From Homarus americanus (taxonomy: Eukaryota > Arthropoda > Malacostraca > Decapoda > Nephropidae), in assembly GCF_018991925.1 (NCBI RefSeq), contig NW_024727688.1:124001-188000 (forward strand): a DNA stretch of 64,000 nucleotides, written 5' to 3'. The notes under the pieces are model-generated. The model did no database searches, was not told the DNA's origin, and worked only from the letters and a program-made list of their open reading frames with translations. A program made the position numbers and the translations under genes. This document shows, in pieces, positions 38,351 through 50,393 of this stretch (position 1 is the first letter of the stretch; each line of letters starts with the position of its first letter).

Positions 38351-38399
38351 TAACCTAACCTAACCTAACCTAACCTAACCTAACCTAACCTAACCTAAC
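38351..38399 (-). repeat. Telomere-like (CCTAA)n block 4
   Basis: Nine to ten perfect pentamers, TTAGG on the minus strand, starting within a few bases of the end of the diverged 60-bp duplication. Confidence 0.95.
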
Positions 38400-38530
38400 T
38401 TACTGGATGGGGGTGGAGTGATACTAGGGTGGAGTAGAGTGATGCTAGGGTGGGGTGGAGTGATGCTAGGGTGGGGTGGAGTGGATTGATCCTCGGGTGG
38501 GGTGGAGTGATGAAGGGTGGGTGGGTGAGT
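38400..38530. repeat. GGGTGGGGTGGAGTGATGCT minisatellite
   Basis: About five imperfect units with GGGTGGGGTGGAGTGAT cores directly abut the telomere-like block. Confidence 0.85.
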
Positions 38531-38576
38531 GAGGGAGAAGAGATGTAGAGACTGGAGATCACACATCTACATACAT

Positions 38577-38654
<78 letters not shown>
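38577..38654. repeat. (ACAG)n microsatellite
   Basis: About 19 perfect tetramers. Confidence 0.97.
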
Positions 38655-38655
<1 letters not shown>

Positions 38656-38751
38656 TTCATACATACATACTGCACACACACTTAAAAGTTATTATTCCAT
38701 ACATTCTTAAATAATATCACACAAACTAACACGTACACACCCTTTTACAAC

Positions 38752-38756
<5 letters not shown>

Positions 38757-38786
<30 letters not shown>
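38757..38786. repeat. (CA)n microsatellite
   Basis: About 14 perfect CA repeats. Confidence 0.93.
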
Positions 38787-38788
<2 letters not shown>

Positions 38789-38894
38789 CAGAGGTGGAGG
38801 GTGCCATGGCAACAGTAGTGGTGTGGTGAGACCAGGCCGCTTGGTACACGTGGGGAGGATGATGTCTCCACTGTTTATTGTACATGTTATTCTT

Positions 38895-39515
38895 ACTCTT
38901 TCTCTCTGTTTATCTTTCCTTCTCTCTCTCTTTCATTATCTAACCCTCTCTCTTTATTTACTTTCTTACTTCTGCTTATTCCTCCCCCCTATTCTACCTT
39001 TTACGATTACTCTCTCTCTCTCTCTCTCTCTCGAATTTACTCTCGCCCTCAATTTCTCTCTCTTTAAGCTCCCCCTCTCTTTCTCTTTAAGCTGACCCTC
39101 TCTCTCACTTTAAGCTGCCCCTCTCTCTCACTTTAAGCTGCCCCTCTCTCTCACTGTAAGCTGCCCTTCTCTTTAAGCTGCCCCCCTCTCTCACTGTAAG
39201 CTGCCCTTCTCTTTCTCTTTAAGCTCTCCTTTTCTCACACACACTCACGTTCTCTCTTGCTTTCCCACTGTTTTTCTCTTGCTCGCTCTCTCTCTGTCTC
39301 TAAGCTCCCCCTATCTCACACAAACTCACTCAACGCTGCCTCACTTGTTCTCCCCCTCTCTCTTGTTCTCCCTCTCTCTCATTCGCTCTCCCTCTCTCTC
39401 TCTCTCTTACAATTTCGCTCTCCCTCTCCTTCTCTCTCTCTCTTACTATCTCTCTCTCCCTCCCTATTGCTCTCACTCGCTTTCCCCCTCTCACCCCCCT
39501 CCTGTTTCTGCTTGA
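38895..39515. repeat. Pyrimidine-rich region with a 23-bp CTTTAAGCTGCCCCTCTCTC repeat
   Basis: (CT)n at 39,011-39,032. From about 39,058 to 39,232, six to seven copies of a 20-28-bp unit, CTTTAAGCTGCCCCTCTCTC with variable tail. Then CT-rich DNA to 39,500. Serine/leucine-rich plus-strand frames are compositional. Confidence 0.88.
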
Positions 39516-39659
39516 GTGCTTGAATTATATAGCAAATAATACGAAAACTGAAAGCAAATTACTTGGCCGTAATCAGTTTACTTAAGGACAATGGCAAGAT
39601 TTTCCGCAGTTGTTCCCCGAGTTTTTCCTCTCGTTTTCCTCCAAATTTGAGTTCCTTTA

Positions 39660-40335
39660 ATTATATTAATGGGTCGTTCTAGCTGTCCCTTATGTTCATC
39701 TTAACTTTTTTTTTATATTTCAAAATGTTTATATAAAAAAAATCATCTTATAATCTGTGACTGTAATTTTTTTTTTCATAGATTATAAAATGGAGTTTTT
39801 TTTTTGTCTACTATAATTATATTTATGGGCCCTTCTACTTGCCCCTAATGTTCATCTAATAATTTCGATATTTCAAAATGTTTCAAAATTCCTCCTGTAA
39901 TTGATATATTTTAGCTCTCAAATGTTTTTTTTTTCGTATGATAAAAATAGTTAAAAATAATCTTCTTCCAACCGTGAAAATAATTTAATCGTTTTGACCT
40001 TCAATAATATTCACTATTTATTTTTATGCATTACAAAATAGTTCAGTAAACATCCTTCCTATTATTAAACCTTCTGCTCTCTGTAATGTAAATTTTCTCA
40101 TATTAAAAACAGTTCATAAATATCCTCTAGCAATTCGTTTAATGACGCATTCTTTTGGATCTGTGTCATGTTAATTTTTTTAATATATTACAAAATGGTA
40201 CAAAAACTCCTATTGTAATAAGTTTAATGATTCATTCGGGCTCAGTAAAGTTAATTATCTTTATCAACGTTTCAGAAGGTCTTAATTTTATTGCTCTCAA
40301 ATTTCACTTTCTGTAACTTAATCACCAAGACTGTT
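39660..40335. repeat. Decayed ~80-bp tandem repeat in AT-rich DNA
   Basis: A block with an ATTACAAAATGGT-like core recurs near 39,720, 39,784, 39,870, 39,938, 40,030, 40,105, 40,188 and 40,268 (spacing 64-92 bp, mean near 78). It is often followed by CTCCTATTGTAAT-like and TTTAATGATTCATTC-like strings. The clearest pair is 39,660-39,728 and 39,824-39,890, both with GTTCATCT followed by TATTTCAAAATGTTT. No coding potential. Divergence is high, so the exact period needs a self-alignment. Confidence 0.55.
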
Positions 40336-42228
40336 GACTATTTCACACTTTTTTAAATAATTCACAAGTTATATCCTGTAATCCAAAATACAGAAACGTG
40401 TGTACAGGTATTTCATAATGACCCTAATTAGTTACAATCATTACCTACAACACCTGGGTATATTAGTCACAACCATTACCCACAACACCCGGGTTATATA
40501 AATGTGATATTTCTCGTCATATTTATTAAAGAGAGATAAGAAAAATAAAGAAATAGAGAGACAATGAGAGAAAAAAGAGAGCCATGCCACTAAATCTTTA
40601 AACACCACATCAAGCACCCCGACACGACGTATTCCACCAACACAATAAAAACAACAAGTAATTATTTCAACCCAAATATCCGCAGCAAGAGTAAACTATC
40701 CTGTAATTACCTTTCATGAGTATCAGCAACTTTATAATTTATTAAAAACCAAAAACATGAAAAAAAAGAAATAAAAAAACACACTGGGAAGAGTCGAGGA
40801 ACATGCAAAATACGACAGCCTCAGCACAGTCATCTCTTTTACGTGGCAATCTTTTCAGTGGCCAAATTGAACTGGTCTGTTGCCAGGACACGAGTCGGGA
40901 AGTTAGGAGGAAAAATTACGGGAAATAACGCAATTTATTCATTCTCTACTGCGGTGTTTTCCCTGCTTGTTGTCCGGCCGTGTTTGTTGATATAGTGGAA
41001 GCACAGATAGATGTAGTGGGGTAATTATTATGAAGTGTGTCCTGGTTCTCCTTGTGCTATATAATGTGGACACGATGGCTATGGTGACATCAGAGGGAAA
41101 TAAAAAGAAAGATTAAACAAGACCAAAAAAAAAAGAAAATCACAAAAACAAAAAAGATTCAAGCTAAAAAAATACAAACAAAAAGAAATAAACAAGCAAA
41201 AAACAAAAACAAACAAAAACAGTAATAAGAACCACCACCAGGGAGCCGTAACACATGACTGACCATATGACTAGTAATTCTATTTTTGCCTCCCAACTTT
41301 TTTTTTCTTCAACTTTTCATAATTTCCAAAATAGTAGAAATTGACTTCACTAATTCTCTCCCCTCCCCCCCCGGATGATTTTTTTTGCCTCGTTTTTTAT
41401 CGTATTTCTTGTAATGTGCTAAATGATGATGAATAAAACTTGGGTCACGCTAATGGGTAAAAAAAAAAGTCATAATGAAAGCTTCGTGTTATTGTGGATC
41501 ATTGGAATAAAAATGATGACAGTTCGATTTTTTCTCTGTCTGTCTGTCTGTCTGTCTGTCTATTTGTCTGTCCGTATTACTGACTCATAGGAATAAAAAA
41601 ATACATCGATTCTGTCTGTCTGTGTTACTGTGGGTCATGGGAATAAAAAACGATGACAGCTCGATTCTGTCTTATCTCTTTTGCGAGTCCGTCTATCCGC
41701 CTGTGCCTGTATACGACTGTCTATGCTTGTACCCATTAGTCTGTCTGTACCGGCACCTGTCTGTGTTTGTCTGTGCGTCCAGCTGAATCTCTCATAACAA
41801 AAGGCTGACTCAAGTTCAATTAATGATTCAGTTGCTTCAGTTAACAGGTTCATAATGCTTCGGTGATTCAATTCATATTTAAACATTTACCATATTCTCT
41901 AAGGGCTTCGAAATGTCAATCCTATGAACCAATGGCCAAAAGTTTCAGTGAGATGTTTATCGATAATATGTTGAGCGTCAGAGAGATTAGCATTACCGCG
42001 GATAAGTGTCTTGGTGACTTCATGTTTTCTCCGTCAGTGACTGTGTGAGTGACGGAGGGAGTGAGTGAGTGAGTAACAGCTGGAGACGCACCTCAAAGTC
42101 TTTCAATGATTCTACTCCCCCCCAATCCCTACAGCACCAAAGCAGGGAGACGACTAGCCCTTTTAATTATCCCCGGAGTTACCCAACACACCACACACAT
42201 CCACGATAGTCATTAATGTTTGACCAAG
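40336..42228. other. AT-rich unique DNA with CTGT microsatellite
   Basis: A/T homopolymer runs are frequent. A CTGT tetramer run (41,537-41,571) and scattered CTGTCTGT in 41,610-41,780 give a degenerate tetramer region. A duplication of the phrase TAGGAATAAAAA with TCGATTCTGTCT occurs around 41,586-41,670. No gene. Confidence 0.55.
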
Positions 42229-42290
42229 TGACGTCACAGGAAGGCCAAGTGGCGTCACGGGGGAGCTATAAGGCAACGTGTATATATAAC
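42222..42290 (+). promoter_or_regulatory. Possible promoter: duplicated CRE plus TATA-like box
   Basis: Two tandem ~21-bp units, ACCAAGTGACGTCACAGG and GCCAAGTGGCGTCACGGG, carry a perfect TGACGTCA (CREB/ATF site, 42,229-42,236) and a one-base variant. About 45 bp downstream of the perfect site is TATATATAAC (42,281-42,290). The arrangement resembles a core promoter, but no convincing downstream exon is seen. Confidence 0.35.
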
Positions 42291-42344
42291 AAAATGTCTC
42301 TGATGTATAAACGAGAAATTCCGAGGACTGGAAACCATAAGTGA

Positions 42345-42475
42345 CCAAAAACTCCTGGAAAATATAACTTTAGTCTAAAACTGGAATCAATGCCTGGAAA
42401 TTTTAACTGGAAATTATGCCCGGAAAGTAAACCTTGTAACTATACCTGGAAATTATAACTTGATCCTTGATATTT
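42345..42475. repeat. Degenerate CTGGAAATTATAACT tandem repeat
   Basis: Modules such as CCTGGAAAATATAACTT, CCTGGAAATTTTAACT and CCTGGAAATTATAACTT recur with irregular spacing, an old short-unit repeat. Confidence 0.65.
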
Positions 42476-42841
42476 TCTACGAATGTCTTACACTTTTTAA
42501 TCATAATTTAATCACGTATTTCCAGTCACAAGGTGTATGGACGAACCACATCTAAGCGAAATACGTTCCACCGTTGTTGAATTATTTTGATGACAGACAA
42601 ATGGTCAGACATACTACTGCCTCCACCATTAACAATATACACCAAGTCTACCATTCTAATGTTTCTAATTGTTATACAAAGAAACAGTTGCATAAAATAA
42701 CTTGTTTAGATCATGACCAAGTAGAATATATCACGTTCATTGTCTAACTATAAGATGTAGGGTTATTTCACAGAGGTTCTCCACCCTGTACTATATGCTA
42801 AGGAGAAAGGCGTGACTCAGAGGACCTCCCCGAGCACTTCT

Positions 42842-42843
<2 letters not shown>
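42476..42843. other. Unique DNA
   Basis: No feature recognised. Confidence 0.5.

Positions 42844-42889
<46 letters not shown>
42844..42889. repeat. (GT)n microsatellite
   Basis: 23 perfect GT repeats. Confidence 0.97.
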
Positions 42890-42892
<3 letters not shown>

Positions 42893-43199
42893 CGCGAGCC
42901 TGTGTGCGTGGTTTACTCTCGCCAGATTGTAATTTACCTCTAATATCTATCTCGCTCTTCATCTAATTCATGATCCAACCAGATCTGTACCACTAAATGG
43001 TAACAAGTAGCCGCGGGAAGCAGAGCAGCGGACTTGTTGGGATATGAGGAGACTAACTGAGGGGTAAAGGATTAGAAGTATTATGTGGCGACAAGAGTCT
43101 CAAGCTCAACCAACAGAGCAAATCTGTACGCTTGACTGAGCAGAGACTCCACTCGCTTAACTAACCAAAGAGAGAGATAGAGTGCAGTCTCGACTGGCC

Positions 43200-43201
<2 letters not shown>

Positions 43202-43257
<56 letters not shown>
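43202..43257. repeat. (AG)n microsatellite
   Basis: 28 perfect AG repeats. Confidence 0.97.
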
Positions 43258-44449
<1,192 letters not shown>

Positions 44450-44600
44450 ATCGCTCGCTAGGGTGGGTGAGGGGAGACGGACAGGGTGGGTGTTGGTGTA
44501 GAAAGGGTGGGCGAGGGAAAAGGGACAGCGTGGGTGAAGGAAGATGGACAGGATGGGTGAGGGTGGGTGAGGGTGGGTAAGGGTGGGTGAGAGGGAGGGA
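44450..44600. repeat. GGGTGGGTGAGG imperfect repeat
   Basis: GGGTGGGTGAGGGTGGGTAA-type modules with G runs over about 150 bp. G-bias continues more weakly to 44,900. Confidence 0.8.
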
Positions 44601-44926
44601 GTGAGCAGGTTTACTGATGGCGAAGTGGGTGAGGTGTTTTGGGTGGGAGTTGAGCAGTGTGAGTAAAGCGGAATGCTAGTCTGACTTGGGGCATGGGCCG
44701 GGATGAGTTGTGTGACGGGACTGTCCTTTGAAAGTGTGGGTGGAGAGGATAGTGGGTGGAGAGTGGGCATTTTCTGTTGTGGGTAGGTTGAGAGAAGGAG
44801 TGCGAGAGGGGTACTCTGTTTGGGGTCTGGATTGAGTGTGAAAGGGGTGGATGAGGGAGTACGACAAGGCTTTTCGCTAGGGTTGTGTGTTGGGGGGTGA
44901 AAGAACAGCACAGTAGGGGACATATG

Positions 44927-44927
<1 letters not shown>

Positions 44928-44999
<72 letters not shown>
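44928..44999. repeat. (TG)n microsatellite, 36 copies
   Basis: Perfect TG repeats, one of the longest in the window. A threonine/histidine minus-strand frame of 198 codons starts in it and is not believed. Confidence 0.97.
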
Positions 45000-45001
<2 letters not shown>

Positions 45002-45680
45002 TAATCCAAATATAGCCAATAAACACAAAGGACTATCAGGAACTATACTGAATGCTAATAATATATAAAAAGGTGTTATGCGTGATGTAAAATCCAGAAG
45101 AATTACAGCCCAGTATATGCAATGTTATTAGTAGTGGTCACACCTTTTATAAATTATCAAATGTCAGGTAACCGGAGTTCACCTTTACAAATATTCATTA
45201 CCGGGATAAATGAGTTTAATGGTGGCAAGTCTTATACAAGTTTACCAAAAAAACAATTAATTCTGGTCATAAACTCTAATTAAATATACATTTCATGGGT
45301 GGATATTCATTAATTACTTTTCTTATATTCACTTGGTGTGATGGCGTCGGTATTAACATAAATTATACTTTCACGCAGGAACTTTAATTTAGTGTTGTGC
45401 TCGTCGTCTAGTGAAGATAAATATTCATGAGAAATTTCATCAAATTACTGGACTGAAATAAGAGTTATGATCCGGACAAGGAAGAGAATACAGACACACA
45501 CCTTCTGTAGATGGTTAGCTGAGCAGTTCTATATAATATTACACTTCAGTAATTTTAATTTAATGGACGAAAAAACATTGATCAAATAGAGTTTCTGATA
45601 CAGAGAAAAATCCGTGTAAGTCCTTCGTATTAACTCATCATAACCCACAAATATCCTCGACATATTAAAGAGCCAAAATA
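45000..45680. other. Unique AT-rich DNA
   Basis: No feature recognised. Confidence 0.5.
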
Positions 45681-45739
45681 GTGGTTGGTGAGAGGTCATA
45701 CGGTTACCTCGGGTCCTCCACCACCAGAAAGAAAATCAG

Positions 45740-46040
45740 TATTCTCATAAGGATTCAGAAGCCTCCCAAGATGGGTATCAGACACCCTGGAACTCTGCCA
45801 TACTCCCAGGAGACTCACAGGAAGGTAGATTACTCTCTCAGGAGGGGAAGACTCCAAAGAGGAAGATTCAAACTCCAAAGAATAGCACCAGACTACCAAG
45901 AAGGAGAATCTGATCTTAAAGGAAGATTCAAACTCTATAGAAGGAGAATCCAGCTTCCCAAGAAGTCAGGCTCCCCAAATGAGGAATCAGTAGTCTCTCA
46001 AGAAGGGGGAATCGAACTCCCAAGATGTGATCAAGATTAT
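45740..46040. repeat. Decayed tandem repeat, GACTCCCAAGAAGGAGAATC-like
   Basis: Modules resembling ACTCCAAAGAGGAAGATTCA, GACTACCAAGAAGGAGAATC and TCTCAAGAAGGGGGAATCGA recur about every 20-30 bp. A 149-codon plus frame (45,681-46,130) runs through it. The protein would be basic and degenerate in the same rhythm (GRLQRGRFKL, GRFKLYRRRI). It has no known domain, so I treat the frame as a consequence of the decayed repeat. Confidence 0.6.
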
Positions 46041-46224
46041 GGCGCCAGTCTCCTTGGGGACCACAGCCAATTTCTTCTCAAATTAGTTTCGAGGAAGAGT
46101 GGAAATCTGGAGATGACGTGGAAATGCTAGAGTCCTGGGTGCTGTGACGGGAAAGGGAAGGGAAGAGGGAGGGGCCACTTTCTGAAGTGGAAGAGGAATT
46201 GTCTTTTGTACCCTCAGTATATCA

Positions 46225-46470
46225 CCAATGTGATGGAACAGAGCCGAGATGGCTGGATAGAACAGATGTGATGGAATCCATGTAACAGCGATGACTGGAT
46301 CTATCCCTTGGATGGAACAGACATGATTGAATTTATCCGTTATTGAGTCTATCGCCAGTGATGGAAGAGAAATAAAATGGCTGGGTCAATCGACGGATGT
46401 AAAGGATGTGACTGGAATGATTCCCAATCTGCTCATCATTCAGGTGTGAGAGAGATGGTTGAATCTACTG
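46225..46470. repeat. Decayed GATGGAACAGA / GATGGCTGGAT repeat
   Basis: GTGATGGAACAGA, GATGGCTGGAT, GTGATGGAAT and GGATCTATC phrases recur irregularly, which suggests an old minisatellite. Confidence 0.5.
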
Positions 46471-46584
46471 TACCGCGCGGAGGGAACAACCAGCCTCGGT
46501 GCAAAAGAAAGATCTCTATAACGTTGAGAAGAAGAGAATGAAATACCTTATGATCACTTAGTGTCTCCGCTGTTACCTGGGGCA

Positions 46585-46628
46585 TGAGTCATATATAAAG
46601 ACCAAACGCCTGAAGGACGATCAATCAG
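46585..46628 (+). promoter_or_regulatory. Possible core promoter: AP-1 site overlapping a TATA box
   Basis: TGAGTCA (46,585-46,591, the AP-1 consensus) directly abuts TATATAAAG (46,592-46,600), a strong TATA-box match. An ATCAGC initiator-like string lies near 46,624-46,629, about 32-35 bp downstream, which is the usual distance. No exon can be demonstrated after it. Confidence 0.3.
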
Positions 46629-47060
46629 CTATACTTAAATCGTTTTGTACCTTGATATTTATATACAATGTGAATTTTTTTTCTGCTGCAATTATTATTT
46701 TTATCAGGAAATAAACAGTATTAATATAATCATTATCATTACCATCAGCAATATTTCTCTGACTACCACCACTATCATTATTACTACTGCCACTAATTAT
46801 AATTACCGTTATTAATACAAGTAAAAAAAACAACTAAAATTACCATAACAGCGCCATTAACACGTGGGTAGTTTAATATCCCAATCTCTTTGACATGTTA
46901 TTACACAACACACCGGAAGCCTCCCTGAGCTAAGGCTTTCCATCTTAGTACACATCATGGTGTTTGGCCCTACCTACTATATGTATATTACAACATTAAA
47001 ACTGACTTGGCCACATCAAGATCAAGCGAGAGGGAAGGAAAAAAAAACAGCTAGACAGAC
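46629..47060. other. AT-rich unique DNA
   Basis: ATTATTA-type triplet patches at 46,690-46,830. No gene. Confidence 0.5.
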
Positions 47061-47061
47061 A

Positions 47062-47087
47062 CAGACAGACAGACAGACAGACAGACA
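47062..47087. repeat. (CAGA)n microsatellite
   Basis: About six tetramers. Confidence 0.9.
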
Positions 47088-47219
47088 CCCACACACAAAA
47101 GGGCGGCTAGAGAATAACGAAGGGAGGAACGGACAGACGAACGGAGATACAGGTTGATTTAAAGGTCCAGTCTCTGACAAGTTCGGGAAATCCTAAAGCT
47201 ATGGTATTAGGAGATAGCA

Positions 47220-48190
47220 GAGGACTAGGGGTTAAGTGAGGAAGGATAAGTAAGGGTGAGGAAGGATAAGTAAGGGGGAGTAAGGGAGCAAGGGGAAAAG
47301 GCAAGACATACTGTAGGAGGGTAGAAGAGCAAGATGGGTAGGGGGGCAAGACGGGTAGGGGGGCAAGACAGGAGGTGGGGGGCAAGACAGGGAGGGTAGG
47401 GGGGCAAGACAGGGAGGGTAGGAGAACAAGACAGGGAGGGTAGGAGGGGAGTCTGGGGGAATGGGAGGGGAGGGTGAGAGGGGAAAAGTAGGGGAAACTT
47501 GAAGGAGTGAGGGATAATAAAAGTGGGAGAGATAATGAGAGAAAGCAATAAATAAGAGAGAAAACGTAGGCACGGGGTAAAAGAAACAAGAATAAGAGAA
47601 GTTAGATGAATCTTTGGCCGAGGAAGAAAAAAGACAAAAAGGGAAGGAAGGAATAGGAATGAGAGTGAAGAATTAGTGATAAGAGGAGGAGTGAGAGGTT
47701 AAAAATAGAGAAAGAGAACGAGAGAAAAAGAGAAAAGGAGAAAGTGTGTGTGTGTGTGTGTGTGTGTGTGTTTAGGAAGAGACAGGCAGGGTTGAGGAAG
47801 AGAATAGATGAAGAAAGAAGAGGAAGAGGAGTCACACATAGGAAGAAAGTTGAGTGAAAGAAAAGGGAGATGGCAAAGAAAAACGAAAAGGGTAGAAGGG
47901 AGAAGAATAGGGAGAAAAGATAAGGGATTAAAGAAGAGATTAAAGGGAGAGGAAAGATAAGAGGTAGGTTGTCTGACATCTGACGTTGATCTTGTGTGTG
48001 ACGGAAGGAGGGAGAGAGTGGGGGAGAGAGAGAAAGGGAAGGAGGGAGGGAAGGGGAGAGAAGATATAAAGTGAGGGAAAGATGGAGGATGAGACGGAGG
48101 GAAAGAGACAGGAAGAGATGAAATGAGGGAGAGAGGGATGATGGGAAAGGAGAGAGAGAGAGGGAGGGAGAAAGAGAGGCAGAGGTAGGT
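47220..48190. repeat. ~970-bp polypurine region with a GGGCAAGACAGGGAGGGTAG repeat
   Basis: The plus strand is overwhelmingly A/G for nearly 1 kb. 47,225-47,275 holds a GTGAGGAAGGATAAGTAAGG duplication. 47,330-47,450 holds about six units of 20-22 bp, GGGCAAGACAGGGAGGGTAG. A (GT)n run interrupts at 47,743-47,771. Minus-strand serine/leucine/phenylalanine/proline frames (up to 160 codons) come from the composition. Confidence 0.9.
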
Positions 48191-48545
48191 ACTCTACAAA
48201 CTTATCCTCACATTAGTATCTGCCACGTTGAGCCTAATTCATCTCACTCAAGCAGGTGGGAGCCTTATTTCTCATCCCCTCAATGACTTCACTCACCCCC
48301 TCTCTTGTCAATTAAGGAGTCCATCGTCTCTCATCCTCCGTAAATCTTTTCTTTGGTTCCTCCTTTTTTTAATTTGTACCTTAATTTCAGTCTCTCCGGG
48401 GATGGGAGGTTTTAAGACTGAATGGCACTTGTAGTTATGGGAGTAAAGAAACTCGCAGCTCATTTACTTCCATCAAAGAACTTTCAAGATGAAGGAGTGG
48501 ATGAAGTGTGCTTAGTGATCTCTACCACAGACATACGCACATACA
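48191..48545. other. Unique DNA
   Basis: Short plus-strand frames (48,228-48,434 and 48,422-48,670) without recognisable motifs; the second runs into a CA microsatellite. Confidence 0.45.
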
Positions 48546-48556
48546 TACACACATAT

Positions 48557-48602
<46 letters not shown>
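48546..48602. repeat. (AC)n microsatellite
   Basis: About 24 perfect AC repeats after imperfect ones. Confidence 0.97.
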
Positions 48603-48607
<5 letters not shown>

Positions 48608-48667
48608 CACCTATACAGACTTAAAAACTCAGTAACACAAAACACACATCGAAATAAAAACAAACAT

Positions 48668-48669
<2 letters not shown>

Positions 48670-48755
<86 letters not shown>
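48670..48755. repeat. (AC)n microsatellite, ~42 copies
   Basis: A second perfect AC run 67 bp after the previous one. Confidence 0.97.
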
Positions 48756-48756
<1 letters not shown>

Positions 48757-49061
48757 ACAACTCCCCCCCACATACACTTTTGTCTTCCCATTCATTCATT
48801 CACATCTAATTCTTTTATTCTCATCCTCTTCATCTTCATCTTCCTCCTCCATATATCGGTTTTGTTACTCGTCATCTATTCTCTTTTACAACTTCCTTTT
48901 ATTTGTAGTTGTCTGCGTCCGGTCCTTCAAAACAAATAACTATCAGCTTTCAGGTCAAATGAGGCTCAGTCCTAATAGGCACTACCTGACCCTAACTTAA
49001 CTATTAGTACTCAAGAGTCATTGGAATTGGAGCTTATTATTACTAGACCCAACTCCTAATG
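48756..49061. other. Unique DNA
   Basis: Pyrimidine-rich up to 48,900 and then balanced. Nothing recognised. Confidence 0.5.
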
Positions 49062-49083
49062 GTTAGGTTAGGTTAGGTTAGGT
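49062..49083 (+). repeat. Telomere-like (TTAGG)n block 5
   Basis: Four pentamers, TTAGG on plus. Confidence 0.85.
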
Positions 49084-49136
49084 CTCAGGCAACCCACCCC
49101 CCTCCCCCATCTTCGCAGGTAACACATCAAGTCTAG

Positions 49137-49193
49137 GGAGTCGTAACAACAAAATACAGAACTTGTGGTTTTTGTATTTTCTGTTACGACTCT
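49137..49193. other. 57-nt hairpin with ~20-bp stem
   Basis: GAGTCGTAACA (49,137-49,148 region) pairs with TGTTACGACTC (49,183-49,193). A small 2-by-1 internal loop follows, then AAAATACA pairs with TGTATTTT. The terminal loop is about 14 nt. Arm length and loop size are in the range of animal microRNA precursors, but there is no other evidence of a microRNA, and the flanks do not extend the stem. Confidence 0.65.
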
Positions 49194-50189
49194 CCAGACG
49201 TACGGGAGCCAACTTAACACTGCACACTCTTCACACACACCCTAGCGCTTCATCTGGTACTCGCCCAACTACCATTTGTCTAACACCTGATGAAGGACGA
49301 GAGTTAAACCTATAACCAAACAGGAAATGCTGCAACAGGTGGAACTGCTGCCGACTGACTTACACATTAATACTATCTATAATAAACGTAGTTTGCCAAC
49401 TTCCTGGGAAGGTTTTTTATTGCAAATTGCATTATATTAACAATTTGACGCTTATGTAAATAGTTATGTAAATAGAATCAAATACATCCGTTATTTATTG
49501 AGTCATGAAAGTCACCAAGTCATAAAAGGATACCATATTGAGAGATTCCAGTCCCCCCCCCCTATCACCCATAGCTTACGTGAGAGTTGCATAAAAAAAT
49601 ATATATATTCATAGAATTGCTCAGACCTGAAGTACAAGCTGGGAATACCACCCTGATGTGCGGTAACACATTGTAAGCATAATTTGTGTTGTGTCCTACG
49701 TATTATATCTTCACTTTATAAATATTCCGTTGTAACTGCACAAGCAACTCCTTAACCCTCTCCCATCCCTCTACTCCCCTCTCACCCAGCCAGGATCTAA
49801 CGTGCAGTTATGAAATCACCAAATTTACAATATATTTACCAATATCATTTACGTGACGGGAGAAGAATATTTCGTCATTGACCAGATTTGATTCAAAGTT
49901 GACACGAAGAGCATAGCAAATTTAGCAATATGTATAAAAATAAATGTAAATAGTTAAAAATAACCTCCCCATCTCAGGCACCAACCCCCAGGCTGGACGT
50001 CCCTCACACGAGAAAAACAACTATTGTGCTTCACCAATAACCAACAGATCTAAACCTATTACAAGCCCATTGAGACCATTCATTCAGCCCCACCCAGCTA
50101 TTAATTAACGACAGAGTAAAATAATAAACCATTTACATCACTACTAATTAAAATCCTGTAGTGAGTGTGTGTGTGTCTTTGGTGAATCA

Positions 50190-50191
<2 letters not shown>
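49194..50191. other. Unique AT-rich DNA
   Basis: A C run at 49,551-49,562. No repeats or genes recognised. Confidence 0.5.

Positions 50192-50240
<49 letters not shown>
50192..50240. repeat. (CT)n microsatellite
   Basis: About 24 perfect CT repeats. Confidence 0.97.
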
Positions 50241-50245
<5 letters not shown>

Positions 50246-50393
50246 GATGGTCCAGACAGGTGAGGTGGCAGAGTAGACATACAAAAAAGATAGTAGAAAT
50301 AAGAACCGTGGGAATTAAAAATGACCAAGAAAAAGAATAGAAGAAGAGAAAGAACATAGAAAGAAAAATAAGCAAAAAATAATAATAACAGGA

